A stretch of 33,941 bases of DNA from an uncultured Marinoscillum sp. (GTDB taxonomy: Bacteria; Bacteroidota; Bacteroidia; Cytophagales; MED-G16). The position numbers and the translations under genes were made by a program. Where the stretch lies: positions 1-33,941 of the forward strand of contig CACPJB010000006.1 of the NCBI GenBank assembly GCA_902634135.1, in the 5' to 3' direction. Below are positions 18,362 to 27,529 of the stretch, piece by piece. The first letter of the stretch is position 1. Every line of letters begins with the position of its first letter. The notes under the pieces were generated by a model. It saw only the letters and a list, made by a program, of their open reading frames with translations, was not told the origin of the DNA and searched no databases.

Positions 18362-18762
18362 ATTGATTTAAGGCCTGTAAGGTCAGAACTACTTCTTATT
18401 TTTTTTCCCATTCCATCTAATAATTCAATTCCATACTTCTTACATACTACAGACTCTGGAATTTCTTTATTATGCCTATCTCCCCCATTTGTAAAAATGT
18501 CTGGTTTGATTTTTTCTAAACTTTTGCACACTGTCTTGTCAGTATCAATTGATAAAAAAACTTCATCAACCCACTCAATTGCTGAGACTATTTTCATCCT
18601 ATCTTTCTCATCCATGAAAGGTTTTCCCTTTTTAAGTTTACATTGATTATTATTATTAACTATAACTATTAAATAATCTCCCATCTTTTTTGATAACTCA
18701 ATATATTCTAGATGACCAACATGAATGGGATCAAAATATCCACTTATTGCAACTTTTTTCAT
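18358..18762 (-). CDS. Adenylyl-/cytidylyltransferase family protein
   Basis: SGYFDPIHVGHLEYI (HxGH), KIRSSSDL C-terminal motif. Confidence 0.85.
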   Translation of the reverse strand: MKKVAISGYFDPIHVGHLEYIELSKKMGDYLIVIVNNNNQCKLKKGKPFMDEKDRMKIVSAIEWVDEVFLSIDTDKTVCKSLEKIKPDIFTNGGDRHNKEIPESVVCKKYGIELLDGMGKKIRSSSDLTGLKSI

Positions 18763-18767
18763 TTACT

Positions 18768-18775
18768 TAAATTTA
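18768..18775 (-). promoter_or_regulatory. Candidate -7 element TAAATTTA 5 nt from nucleotidyltransferase ATG
   Basis: 7/8 match; TAAATTTA-AGTAA-ATG. Confidence 0.4.
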
Positions 18776-18800
18776 GCTTAATTATTTCACAGATAAATAA

Positions 18801-18808
18801 TACTTTTG
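18801..18808 (+). promoter_or_regulatory. Candidate -7 element TACTTTTG 3 nt from purD ATG (18812)
   Basis: Exact TAnnTTTG; TACTTTTG-AGA-ATG. Confidence 0.5.
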
Positions 18809-18811
18809 AGA

Positions 18812-20086
18812 ATGAATATATTAATTCTTGGTTCAGGTGGAAGGGAGCATGCAATTTCCTGGAAAATATCACAAAGCAAATTATGTAAAAATCTTTTTAT
18901 TGCCCCTGGAAATGCTGGCACTTCTCTTTTAGGAAATAATCTATCAATTAACATGAATAATTTTGAAGAAGTTAAAAAATTAGTAATTGATAAATCAATA
19001 GATCTTGTTATAGTTGGACCAGAGGAACCATTAGTAAATGGTATAGTAGATTTTTTTAAGTCAGATAAAATTTTAAGAAACATAAAAATTTTCGGTCCAG
19101 GAAAAAATGGAGCAATGTTAGAAGGAAGTAAAAATTTTTCTAAAGATTTTATGTTTAGAAATAATATTCCATGTGGAAAATCAAAAACATTTGATAAAAA
19201 TACTATTAACGAAGGATTAAACTTCTTAGAGGAAATAAATTCACCCTATGTACTTAAAGCGGATGGCCTAGCTGGAGGAAAAGGGGTATTAATATTAGAT
19301 GATTTAGAAGAAGCAAAATCAGAACTTATAAAAATGATTATTGAAAAAAAATTTGGAGAAGCAAGTAATAATGTGTTGATAGAAGAATATTTAGAGGGGA
19401 TTGAAGTATCAGTCTTTGCTATTACCAATGGAAAAGATTATGTTATTCTTCCAGAAGCAAAAGATTATAAAAGAATCGGAGAAAAAGACACGGGATTAAA
19501 TACAGGAGGGATGGGTGCAGTTTCACCTGTTGACTTTGCTGATGATGAATTTATGAAAAAAGTTAAGGAGAGAGTAATAGAAAGAACAGTAGATGGAATT
19601 AAAAAAGAAAATCTTGATTATACAGGGTTTATCTTTGCTGGATTAATGAATGTAGATGGAAATCCATTTGTTATTGAGTATAATGTAAGAATGGGAGATC
19701 CAGAAACTCAAGTTGTCATACCTAGAATTAAAAATGATCTATTAGAAATTTTAATAAAATGTTTTGAAAATAAATTAAGTGAAGTGGATTTAAATTTCAC
19801 TAAAGGATATACAACAACAGTAATATTAGCATCTAATGGATATCCAGAATCTTATCCTAAAGGAGATGAAATAAATAATCTTGAAGAAGATTCATCTAAT
19901 AAAATATTTCATGCAGGGACAATAATTAAAGACAATAAAGTTTTAAGTAATGGAGGAAGAGTTTTAGCCTGTACTGGTTTTGGGGAGAATCTTAATGAAG
20001 CATTAAGTAGTTCGTATAAGATTGCAAATAAAATTTCATGGAAAAATAAATATTTTAGAAAAGACATTGGAAATGATTTAAAATGA
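18812..20086 (+). CDS. purD: Phosphoribosylamine-glycine ligase
   Basis: MNILILGSGGREHAISWKI; VGPEEPLVNGIVDFF; YVLKADGLAGGKGVLI; EYNVRMGDPETQVV. ATG at 18812 preferred over the in-frame TTG at 18806. Confidence 0.95.
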   Translation: MNILILGSGGREHAISWKISQSKLCKNLFIAPGNAGTSLLGNNLSINMNNFEEVKKLVIDKSIDLVIVGPEEPLVNGIVDFFKSDKILRNIKIFGPGKNGAMLEGSKNFSKDFMFRNNIPCGKSKTFDKNTINEGLNFLEEINSPYVLKADGLAGGKGVLILDDLEEAKSELIKMIIEKKFGEASNNVLIEEYLEGIEVSVFAITNGKDYVILPEAKDYKRIGEKDTGLNTGGMGAVSPVDFADDEFMKKVKERVIERTVDGIKKENLDYTGFIFAGLMNVDGNPFVIEYNVRMGDPETQVVIPRIKNDLLEILIKCFENKLSEVDLNFTKGYTTTVILASNGYPESYPKGDEINNLEEDSSNKIFHAGTIIKDNKVLSNGGRVLACTGFGENLNEALSSSYKIANKISWKNKYFRKDIGNDLK

Positions 20087-20541
20087 AAAAAATCTTATTA
20101 ATTAATTTTTTCTTATTGGTAATAATTTCTTGCAATCAGTCTAATGTTTATACAAATTATTTTAACTTCAGAGATAATACCTGGCATTCAGACTCATCAA
20201 TAGTTTTTGATTTCAATACCAGAAATAATCAAAATATAAATTTTATTTTAACTATTTCTTACTCAAACGATTATCCTTTTCAAAATATTTACACATCATT
20301 TTCCCTACTTGATAATTCTAAAAATGTATTAAAATCAGATATGATTGAATTAGAATTATTTGAAAAAAAATATGGTTATCCTTTAGGTGATGGTATTCTC
20401 AAAAATTTTTCTGTAGATACTTTAATTATTAATTCTTTAAATGTCAAAAAGAATACAGAATATAAGTTATTAGTAAAACATTCAATGAGGGAAATAGAGC
20501 TAAGAGGAATAAATAGATTGGCTTTAGAAATTGAAAAATAA
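20083..20541 (+). CDS. gldH: Gliding motility lipoprotein GldH
   Basis: Lipobox VIISC; Y-NYFNFRDNTWHSDSSIVFDF; ELFEKKYGYPLGDGILKNFS matches the GldH pattern; overlaps purD end by 4 nt. Confidence 0.82.
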   Translation: MKKILLINFFLLVIISCNQSNVYTNYFNFRDNTWHSDSSIVFDFNTRNNQNINFILTISYSNDYPFQNIYTSFSLLDNSKNVLKSDMIELELFEKKYGYPLGDGILKNFSVDTLIINSLNVKKNTEYKLLVKHSMREIELRGINRLALEIEK

Positions 20542-20542
20542 A

Positions 20543-21745
20543 TTAATTTTCTTCAGAATCATTTACTTTATCAAATAAAAATGAAACAGAAAATCTCATA
20601 GTTTCAGCTAGAGGATGGTCATTTTGAGGTGTTGATAAATAAGAAAAATCTACTCCTAAGTTATTATACTTTATTCCAAGTCCAAGAGTTAAAAATTTTC
20701 TCCCACCTTTATCCATATTTTCTAAAAAATAACCACCTCTTAATGAGAAAATTTCTCTATACCAATATTCTAATCCAGATGAGATTGTAATTTCTTTTAA
20801 TTCTTCAGATAAGCCATCAGGAGCATCTGAAAAAGAAGAAAACATTCCGCTTAAAACAGATCTATTTGGATTTTTACCTTTTAATATTTTAGCTTGGTTA
20901 GTAGTTGGATCAATAACGTAATTACCATTATTATCTATCTCATAGATTGGAGGAGAAGGAACCATTAATTTATTTAAATCAATAGCTAGAGTAATTGAAT
21001 TGTATTGATCCAAAAATGTTTTTAATGATGTTCCTACTCTTAAATTAATAGGTATGAAATCAAGACTTTTTGAACTGCCATATGTTATTTTTCCTCCAAT
21101 ATTAGAGATATGAGATCCAAAAGATAATTCAGATGTCCTATTAGCAAGAGTAATTTCCTTATTATAATATAAACCAAGATCAACTGAAAAACTATTACCA
21201 GCTTTTGCATCAGAATAATTTGATATGCTTCCCGTTAAATTTGACCATATATATCGAGTTGTTCCTCCAATTGATAAATTGGTTGTAAGCTTTCTAGAAT
21301 ATGTAAATGCCGTACTTAATTCTTTTGGGTTTTCAATACCAAGAGCCAAACCTTGATTATCTGTAAGTTGAATTTCTCCTAAATCAAAATATTTCATTGA
21401 TAAACCAATTGATTGAATGTCATCAAGCTTATAAAAACCTGAAAGATAGGAAACAGACATATCATCTACAATTTTACCAAGCCATGGAACATAAGACATA
21501 CCAAACCCATACTTCTTATCTATAAAAGCAAGTTTTGCATTATTCCAATGAACAGAATTAACATCTGGAGAAGTAGCAACACCTGTTTCTCCCATCGCTG
21601 ATCCTCGAGAATCAGGAGAAATTAAAAGAAAAGGCACTGCAGTTATAATTGGTCTTCTAGAAGTATCTTGACCACTTAAAATTGATGCTTGAGAGAATGC
21701 TTTTACATTTAATAAAAAAAGAAAAACGAAAAAATATCTGATCAT
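20543..21745 (-). CDS. porV: Type IX secretion outer membrane protein PorV (LptO)
   Basis: AVPFLLISPDSRGSAMGETGVATSPDVNSVHWNNAKLAF; DLGEIQLTDNQG; directly downstream of porU. Confidence 0.92.
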   Translation of the reverse strand: MIRYFFVFLFLLNVKAFSQASILSGQDTSRRPIITAVPFLLISPDSRGSAMGETGVATSPDVNSVHWNNAKLAFIDKKYGFGMSYVPWLGKIVDDMSVSYLSGFYKLDDIQSIGLSMKYFDLGEIQLTDNQGLALGIENPKELSTAFTYSRKLTTNLSIGGTTRYIWSNLTGSISNYSDAKAGNSFSVDLGLYYNKEITLANRTSELSFGSHISNIGGKITYGSSKSLDFIPINLRVGTSLKTFLDQYNSITLAIDLNKLMVPSPPIYEIDNNGNYVIDPTTNQAKILKGKNPNRSVLSGMFSSFSDAPDGLSEELKEITISSGLEYWYREIFSLRGGYFLENMDKGGRKFLTLGLGIKYNNLGVDFSYLSTPQNDHPLAETMRFSVSFLFDKVNDSEEN

Positions 21746-24700
21746 AATTTTTTAAATAGTTTATTATACAAAGTTATCTTTCTTTCATTTAATAAATTTC
21801 TGACATGCAATTTATATATATAGATTCCTTGTGGCAAAGGATTATAATTTAAATCTTTCCCATTCCATGATATGTTATCAATCACATTTGGAGAAAATTC
21901 ATATTCATATTCATAATCAAATACCTTTTTTCCTCTCAAATTAAAAACTTCCAATGATATATATATAGGTTGATTGAACTCTTCAATTTCAAATGTAAAA
22001 TTTGTTTGATCACTAAAAGGATTTGGATAATTCATAAAATTAGATACTTTAAGGTTATTTTCATTACCAGTAATGAATACAACTCCTTTAGAGGATAAAT
22101 TATTGTAATTATCTGCAACTTTAATTTCAATTTTATGTTTCCCGTTTTTTAAGTTTTCTAGAGGAACTCTTATTGAGCCTCTCTGATAATCATCTTTTAG
22201 ATAATTAAAATATCTATTTAAAGTTATTTGAATAGTATCATCAATAATAGCTGTCATCTTATTATATGAATCTTTTTCAATAATATTCAATCCATTTTCA
22301 TCAAAAAGATCAACAATTAATAATGGCGAAAGAGATACTATATCTCCAGAAATAAAATCATAAGAATCTAAAAAAATATCAATCTGAGGACCTAACTTAT
22401 CATTTATAAAATTATTAGAAGTACCACCTATAATAAAATTAGAGAACCCTATTGCTTCATTATAATTAATAGTGTCTATTGCAAATAAATTCATTTTACC
22501 CACACCAAACGTATAGTCTATATTAGTTGGTATTTTAAATTCGAAGGAAAAGGAACCATTATTTACTGAAGATAATCCTTTATAAATTAGATCATCCCAC
22601 TCCAAAAATTGATATGGTTCATTTTCATCACCTAGAGTTAAATTTGAAGAAATCTTATCAAAAATATCAGAATAAATTTCACCATTAAATTCCTCTATTT
22701 TTATATAATTGTTATCTACAATTTCACCAGAAATAAAAATTTTATCTCCAGACTTTAGAGTATCTATTTGGTTAATTTTTATATTATAATTAGGATAATT
22801 TAATGTTAACGAAGGATCACCTAAAAGTGAAAAATTTCTATTTATTGGACCACTTAAACTTCTATTTTTAGTATTTTTAAAAATATCACCTAGTCTCATA
22901 AATTTATCACCTTCTCTTTTAAAAACATTATTATAAAACTGATTATTTAGTCTGTAATTTGTTTGAGAAAATACAGGACGAGTCGTAGTTAATAAAGCTA
23001 TTGCACCTCCATTTTCTTTATGTAATAGCATTTCTCCACCAGATGTGATTAGTGGATCGTCAAATTTCCCAAATTCACAAGTAGCAGTTAAAAACAGTGG
23101 GAGCTTTGATCTATTTTTCCAATTATAAATCAAATTATCATCTAATATTTTTTCCTCTGTCCAAAAAAATTCATTTCCATGACCAATATAATTTATAATC
23201 ATTGCTCCATTTTCTACTGCCTCATTCAATAATTCTTTAGTTTGAGTTGATGTTTTAAATCCGTTTACAATGTCCTGTTCATAATTATCAAGATAAATTT
23301 TCTTTATTCTATATTCTGGATTTGTTTTATTTAAAAGATCGAAATGATTTTCTGCATCGTTCTGATGAACATTATTATCTCCATCATCAGCAACTAAATA
23401 TATATTTTCTTTCCAATCTCCTCTAACTAATTTTTTCTCCGAGTATAAATATAATTTATCAACATAAGCTTTTGACTCACTTTTATTTTTACTTGGAATT
23501 CTACCAATTCCTATTTCTAAATCATGATCTCCGTCAACACTCTCCTCCCAGATTCCTTCATCATCATCAAGAAAACCATAAAAATCATCTGAAGAATAAC
23601 TATATATATTGTTTGATGAATTATAAGATTGATAAATTGGAATAAAATTAGTGTTATTAGGAATTCTATTTTTAAAATCATAAGAACAATCTCCAATTAG
23701 TAAAACATAACTTAATTTTTTGTTACTTGAATAATAAAGAAATTTAATATAATTTCTTAATGATGATATATCCTGGTTACCAGATGAAAATTGATTATAA
23801 ATATCATCTACATTAACAATTTTTACTGATAGACCTTCTTTTTCTCTAAGATTTTTTATCCTATAAGCATCATCTTCAAATTTTTTATGAGTTATAATTA
23901 GAAAATCTGGATCTTGATGATATAAAATATTAGAATTATTAATTGATTTTGAGAAAAAAGGATACTTTATCTTATTAATATCAAAGACAATACTCTGATT
24001 AAATTTTTTTTCATTTTTGATATAATAAAAATACTCATTCTCTTTAATCAAATTTGATTCCTTTATATCGTATGGGTTAGATATATCCCAAACCCTTAAA
24101 TCTAATTTTTCTTGATTATCATATTCATAAATATTATTGCTATAAATTAACTGTTTAGAAATAATTTCATTATTGAAAGGGAGAGTATAAAAAATAATAT
24201 CTTCATTACTATAATTCAGATTTATTTTGCCTGTTATATCAATATAATCCAAATAAGAAATAGATGAAGTTGATCCATTATATTGTAACCTTAAATTATT
24301 TAAACCTTTATTTTCAAAATTATAATTAAATGTTTTAGAAGTTTCAGATAATTTATAACCATAAATACCTTCAGTTATTACTCCCATCTCAATGGTTGAG
24401 ATTTGATTTTCATTTAACAAAAGCGTGAAGTTAGATGGAGAAGTTGATCTTGATATGAGATTAATGTCTATATCTAAAGTAGTATTTTTATTAAAAATAT
24501 TAAGTGGAATATCTAATACATTTCCGGATGAAAAAATTTCTCCATACCAATCTCTACCAGACTGAATGATAGTATATAAATCATTTTCATATCTATAATT
24601 GAATAAAAAATCATCTCTTTCAATTTCATATGAATCATAGATTTTTTCATTTTTGATTTCTTTAGAAACATTATTGTTGAATGAAATAAAATAATATGCA

Positions 24701-25107
24701 GTATCAGTATAAGGATTTTTTTCAGTTAATACTTTAAGTTTTAATGAATCATAATATATCTTATCTGAAGATTGTAAATAAAAAAAAACAAACTCGTTAT
24801 CATCAAAATTATTATCATTATTGCCATAAAAACTCACTTGAATTTCTTTTGGATTAACTAAATCTGATAAAGAATTTAATTGAGGTAGGCTACCATTATA
24901 ACCGCTACCGTAAATTTGAATTTTATTAGGATCTAATTTTTCTAAATCTATATTATTTTTTTTTAAAAAATTATTATCAATTTTATATATACCAGATTTA
25001 ATAATTCCAACTTTTATCCAATCCCCTTCATCTAAAATAGAACTCTGTCCAAAAATAATTAACGGAAAATATAAATATATAATCAGAAGAAAGGTTAATC
25101 TAAACAT
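21742..25107 (-). CDS. porU: Type IX secretion system sortase PorU (gingipain-like C25 fold)
   Basis: 1121 aa; NYIGHGNEFFWTEE...LPLFLTATCEFGKFDDP catalytic His/Cys region; C-terminal NYPNPFSDQTNF...WNGKDLNYNPLPQGIYIYKLHV CTD-like module. Confidence 0.93.
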   Translation of the reverse strand: MFRLTFLLIIYLYFPLIIFGQSSILDEGDWIKVGIIKSGIYKIDNNFLKKNNIDLEKLDPNKIQIYGSGYNGSLPQLNSLSDLVNPKEIQVSFYGNNDNNFDDNEFVFFYLQSSDKIYYDSLKLKVLTEKNPYTDTAYYFISFNNNVSKEIKNEKIYDSYEIERDDFLFNYRYENDLYTIIQSGRDWYGEIFSSGNVLDIPLNIFNKNTTLDIDINLISRSTSPSNFTLLLNENQISTIEMGVITEGIYGYKLSETSKTFNYNFENKGLNNLRLQYNGSTSSISYLDYIDITGKINLNYSNEDIIFYTLPFNNEIISKQLIYSNNIYEYDNQEKLDLRVWDISNPYDIKESNLIKENEYFYYIKNEKKFNQSIVFDINKIKYPFFSKSINNSNILYHQDPDFLIITHKKFEDDAYRIKNLREKEGLSVKIVNVDDIYNQFSSGNQDISSLRNYIKFLYYSSNKKLSYVLLIGDCSYDFKNRIPNNTNFIPIYQSYNSSNNIYSYSSDDFYGFLDDDEGIWEESVDGDHDLEIGIGRIPSKNKSESKAYVDKLYLYSEKKLVRGDWKENIYLVADDGDNNVHQNDAENHFDLLNKTNPEYRIKKIYLDNYEQDIVNGFKTSTQTKELLNEAVENGAMIINYIGHGNEFFWTEEKILDDNLIYNWKNRSKLPLFLTATCEFGKFDDPLITSGGEMLLHKENGGAIALLTTTRPVFSQTNYRLNNQFYNNVFKREGDKFMRLGDIFKNTKNRSLSGPINRNFSLLGDPSLTLNYPNYNIKINQIDTLKSGDKIFISGEIVDNNYIKIEEFNGEIYSDIFDKISSNLTLGDENEPYQFLEWDDLIYKGLSSVNNGSFSFEFKIPTNIDYTFGVGKMNLFAIDTINYNEAIGFSNFIIGGTSNNFINDKLGPQIDIFLDSYDFISGDIVSLSPLLIVDLFDENGLNIIEKDSYNKMTAIIDDTIQITLNRYFNYLKDDYQRGSIRVPLENLKNGKHKIEIKVADNYNNLSSKGVVFITGNENNLKVSNFMNYPNPFSDQTNFTFEIEEFNQPIYISLEVFNLRGKKVFDYEYEYEFSPNVIDNISWNGKDLNYNPLPQGIYIYKLHVRNLLNERKITLYNKLFKKL

Positions 25108-25149
25108 ATTAATTAATTCAAATAATAGTATAACAACAAAAGAGATAAA

Positions 25150-25836
25150 TTATTTGAAAAATAATTTAGAAAATATTGATTTTGAGATTGAGTAAAGAAC
25201 ATAAAATAAAACTGTAATAAAAAGCATTGAATGGCCAAATAGAATAAAAGAAATAGTAGCAAATAAAATAATAATATATCTATCAAGATTATTTTTAAAA
25301 TTAAATGTTGAGAATTTAAAAGAAATAAATTCAAATCTAGATATTAATAACATAGAAAAAAGTATTGTTAAAATCAAAAATACTTCTGAAGTTAAATATT
25401 TGTTAAGATTTCCATCATAATATAACAGTGACATAAAAAAAAGTGCATTAGCCGGAGTTGGAAGTCCTTCAAAAAAAGCATTACCCTTTTTTGAAATATT
25501 AAACTTTGCAAGTCTTATAGCAGAAAAAACCACTATAAAAATAGAAATATATTTTAATAGAATATTATCAGAAATATTTTCTAAGTGATAATATAAAATT
25601 AGAGCAGGTAATAAAGCAAAGGATACAAGATCAGCTAATGAATCAAGTTGTTTTCCAAATTCAGATGTAGTCTTTAATTTTCTTGCTAAGAAGCCATCCA
25701 AGAAATCCAAAAATAAACAAGTATAAAATAATATTAGAATAGGAAAATCATTTGATTGATTTATTATACTAATTATACAGATGAATCCTATAATAAGGTT
25801 TGATAAAGTAAGAAAGTTTGGTATAAAAAATCTCAA
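25150..25836 (-). CDS. pssA: CDP-diacylglycerol-serine O-phosphatidyltransferase (CDP-alcohol phosphatidyltransferase)
   Basis: DFLDGFLARKLKTTSEFGKQLDSLADL = DGxxARxxxxxxxxGxxxDxxxD. Confidence 0.88.
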   Translation of the reverse strand: MRFFIPNFLTLSNLIIGFICIISIINQSNDFPILILFYTCLFLDFLDGFLARKLKTTSEFGKQLDSLADLVSFALLPALILYYHLENISDNILLKYISIFIVVFSAIRLAKFNISKKGNAFFEGLPTPANALFFMSLLYYDGNLNKYLTSEVFLILTILFSMLLISRFEFISFKFSTFNFKNNLDRYIIILFATISFILFGHSMLFITVLFYVLYSISKSIFSKLFFK

Positions 25837-26468
25837 TTTAGAAAAGGGTTATTATTTTTTTCATCACAAATTGATGTTTCTGGACCATGACCAGGATATA
25901 AAATTGTGTTTTCATCAATTAAAAATAATCTTTTTTTAATACTATTAATTAGAGTTTTATAATCTCCTCCTGGCAAATCAGTTCTGCCAATTGAATTTTT
26001 AAAAATCACATCTCCACAAAAACATATTTTTTCTTTTTCAAAAAAGAATGCTATATGACCAGGTGAATGACCTGGAAGAGATAAAATTTTAATTTTTTTT
26101 CCTTGAAAATTTAAATCAGATTTTTCATCAATTAAACGCACCTCTTCTTGATGTTTATACATTTTCATTCCAAACATTGAGCTATATGATAACATATTAC
26201 TATAAATATCATTTTCTGTAGAAGGTATGAATGTTTCAATTGAGTATAGTTTAGATAAAAAGTTTATCCCAAGTATATGATCAATATGAGTATGCGTTAT
26301 AAGAATATACTCTGGAATCAATTTCCTTTCTTCAATAAAATTTTTAATTAAATCGTTTTCGTTATCATAATAATTACCTGGATCAATAATTATACAATGT
26401 TTACCTTCAATAATTAGATATGTGTTTTCTTGGTAGTCATTAAAAGTAAATGATTTAATTTCCATCAT
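25833..26468 (-). CDS. MBL-fold metallo-hydrolase (glyoxalase II-like)
   Basis: ITHTHIDHILG (HxHxDH), LPGHSPGHIAFF, CGDVIFKNSIGRTDLPGGD, LYPGHGPET. Confidence 0.92.
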   Translation of the reverse strand: MMEIKSFTFNDYQENTYLIIEGKHCIIIDPGNYYDNENDLIKNFIEERKLIPEYILITHTHIDHILGINFLSKLYSIETFIPSTENDIYSNMLSYSSMFGMKMYKHQEEVRLIDEKSDLNFQGKKIKILSLPGHSPGHIAFFFEKEKICFCGDVIFKNSIGRTDLPGGDYKTLINSIKKRLFLIDENTILYPGHGPETSICDEKNNNPFLN

Positions 26469-26518
26469 TATTTAAATTATATGCAAATTTGATATTTAAA
26501 TAGTTATATATATAGCAA

Positions 26519-27520
26519 ATGGTCAAAAAATATGATTATATAATTATAGGTCAGGGGATTGCTGGATCTACATTAGCCTGGAACTTATACTTTGAAAATA
26601 AAACATTTTTAATTCTTGATTCAGAAAATAATAACTCAGCATCTAAAGCTGCTTTAGGTATTTATAATCCAATTACTGGTAGAAGAAAAGCATTAACATG
26701 GAATTTCCATAAAGTATTTAAAGGTCTAGAAAAATTTTATAGAAGAGTAGAAAAAAATATAGGGGTAAAAATTCTTTTCAAAAAAGATATTCATAGACCT
26801 TTTAAAAATAATTCTGACTGGAATGATTGGAACATTAGATTATCAAATCAAAATTTTCAAAAAATTGTCAAATCTATTGATGATAAAAAAGTAATAACTA
26901 AAATGAGTGGGTATGTTAATGTCAAAAAATATTTAACTCAAACAAGAAAATATTTTAAAAGTAAAAATCGTTACTATAAGTATAAGTTAATTGACAAAAA
27001 TATTGTAATTAAAAATAATGAAATAAGATTAAATGGGTATTATGCAAAACATATTGTGATGTGTATGGGTATAGATCAAAAAAAAATAAATTTCTTTAAT
27101 AAAATAGATATAAAAGAGGTTTCTGGAAATAGTATTTTAACTGAATTAGATTACACTTTAAACTATATAATAAATAAAAAAATTTCTATAATTAATACCT
27201 CTAAAAATAAATTTTATATTGGATCGACATATAATAATGGGTCAGAGGATGTTGGTTATATAAAAATGTTAGATGAAGCAAGAAATATTCTTAATAAACA
27301 TTTAATATTTAAAAAATCATTTTTTGGTATTAGATCAACTACTAAAGATAGAAGGCCAATTGTAGGCAAACACTCAAGAATTAAAAATTTATATATAATA
27401 AATGGATTAGGCTCAAAAGGAATAAGTCAAGCTCCATATTGTTCCGATAAATTATTTAACTATATTGAAAATAATAAAGAAATAAATAAAGAAATAAACA
27501 TTAAAAGATTCATAACGTAG
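26519..27520 (+). CDS. FAD-dependent oxidoreductase (DAO-like)
   Basis: YIIIGQGIAGSTLAWNL Rossmann GxGxxG; C-terminal GIRSTTKDRRPIVGKHSRIKNLYIINGLGSKGISQAPY. Confidence 0.9.
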   Translation: MVKKYDYIIIGQGIAGSTLAWNLYFENKTFLILDSENNNSASKAALGIYNPITGRRKALTWNFHKVFKGLEKFYRRVEKNIGVKILFKKDIHRPFKNNSDWNDWNIRLSNQNFQKIVKSIDDKKVITKMSGYVNVKKYLTQTRKYFKSKNRYYKYKLIDKNIVIKNNEIRLNGYYAKHIVMCMGIDQKKINFFNKIDIKEVSGNSILTELDYTLNYIINKKISIINTSKNKFYIGSTYNNGSEDVGYIKMLDEARNILNKHLIFKKSFFGIRSTTKDRRPIVGKHSRIKNLYIINGLGSKGISQAPYCSDKLFNYIENNKEINKEINIKRFIT

Positions 27521-27529
27521 TCCATTACT

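Noticed and set aside
25113-25334. 73-aa Leu/Phe-rich minus-strand ORF
   Set aside because: Out-of-frame overlap of the 3' end of pssA; composition explained by AT-rich reading frame.
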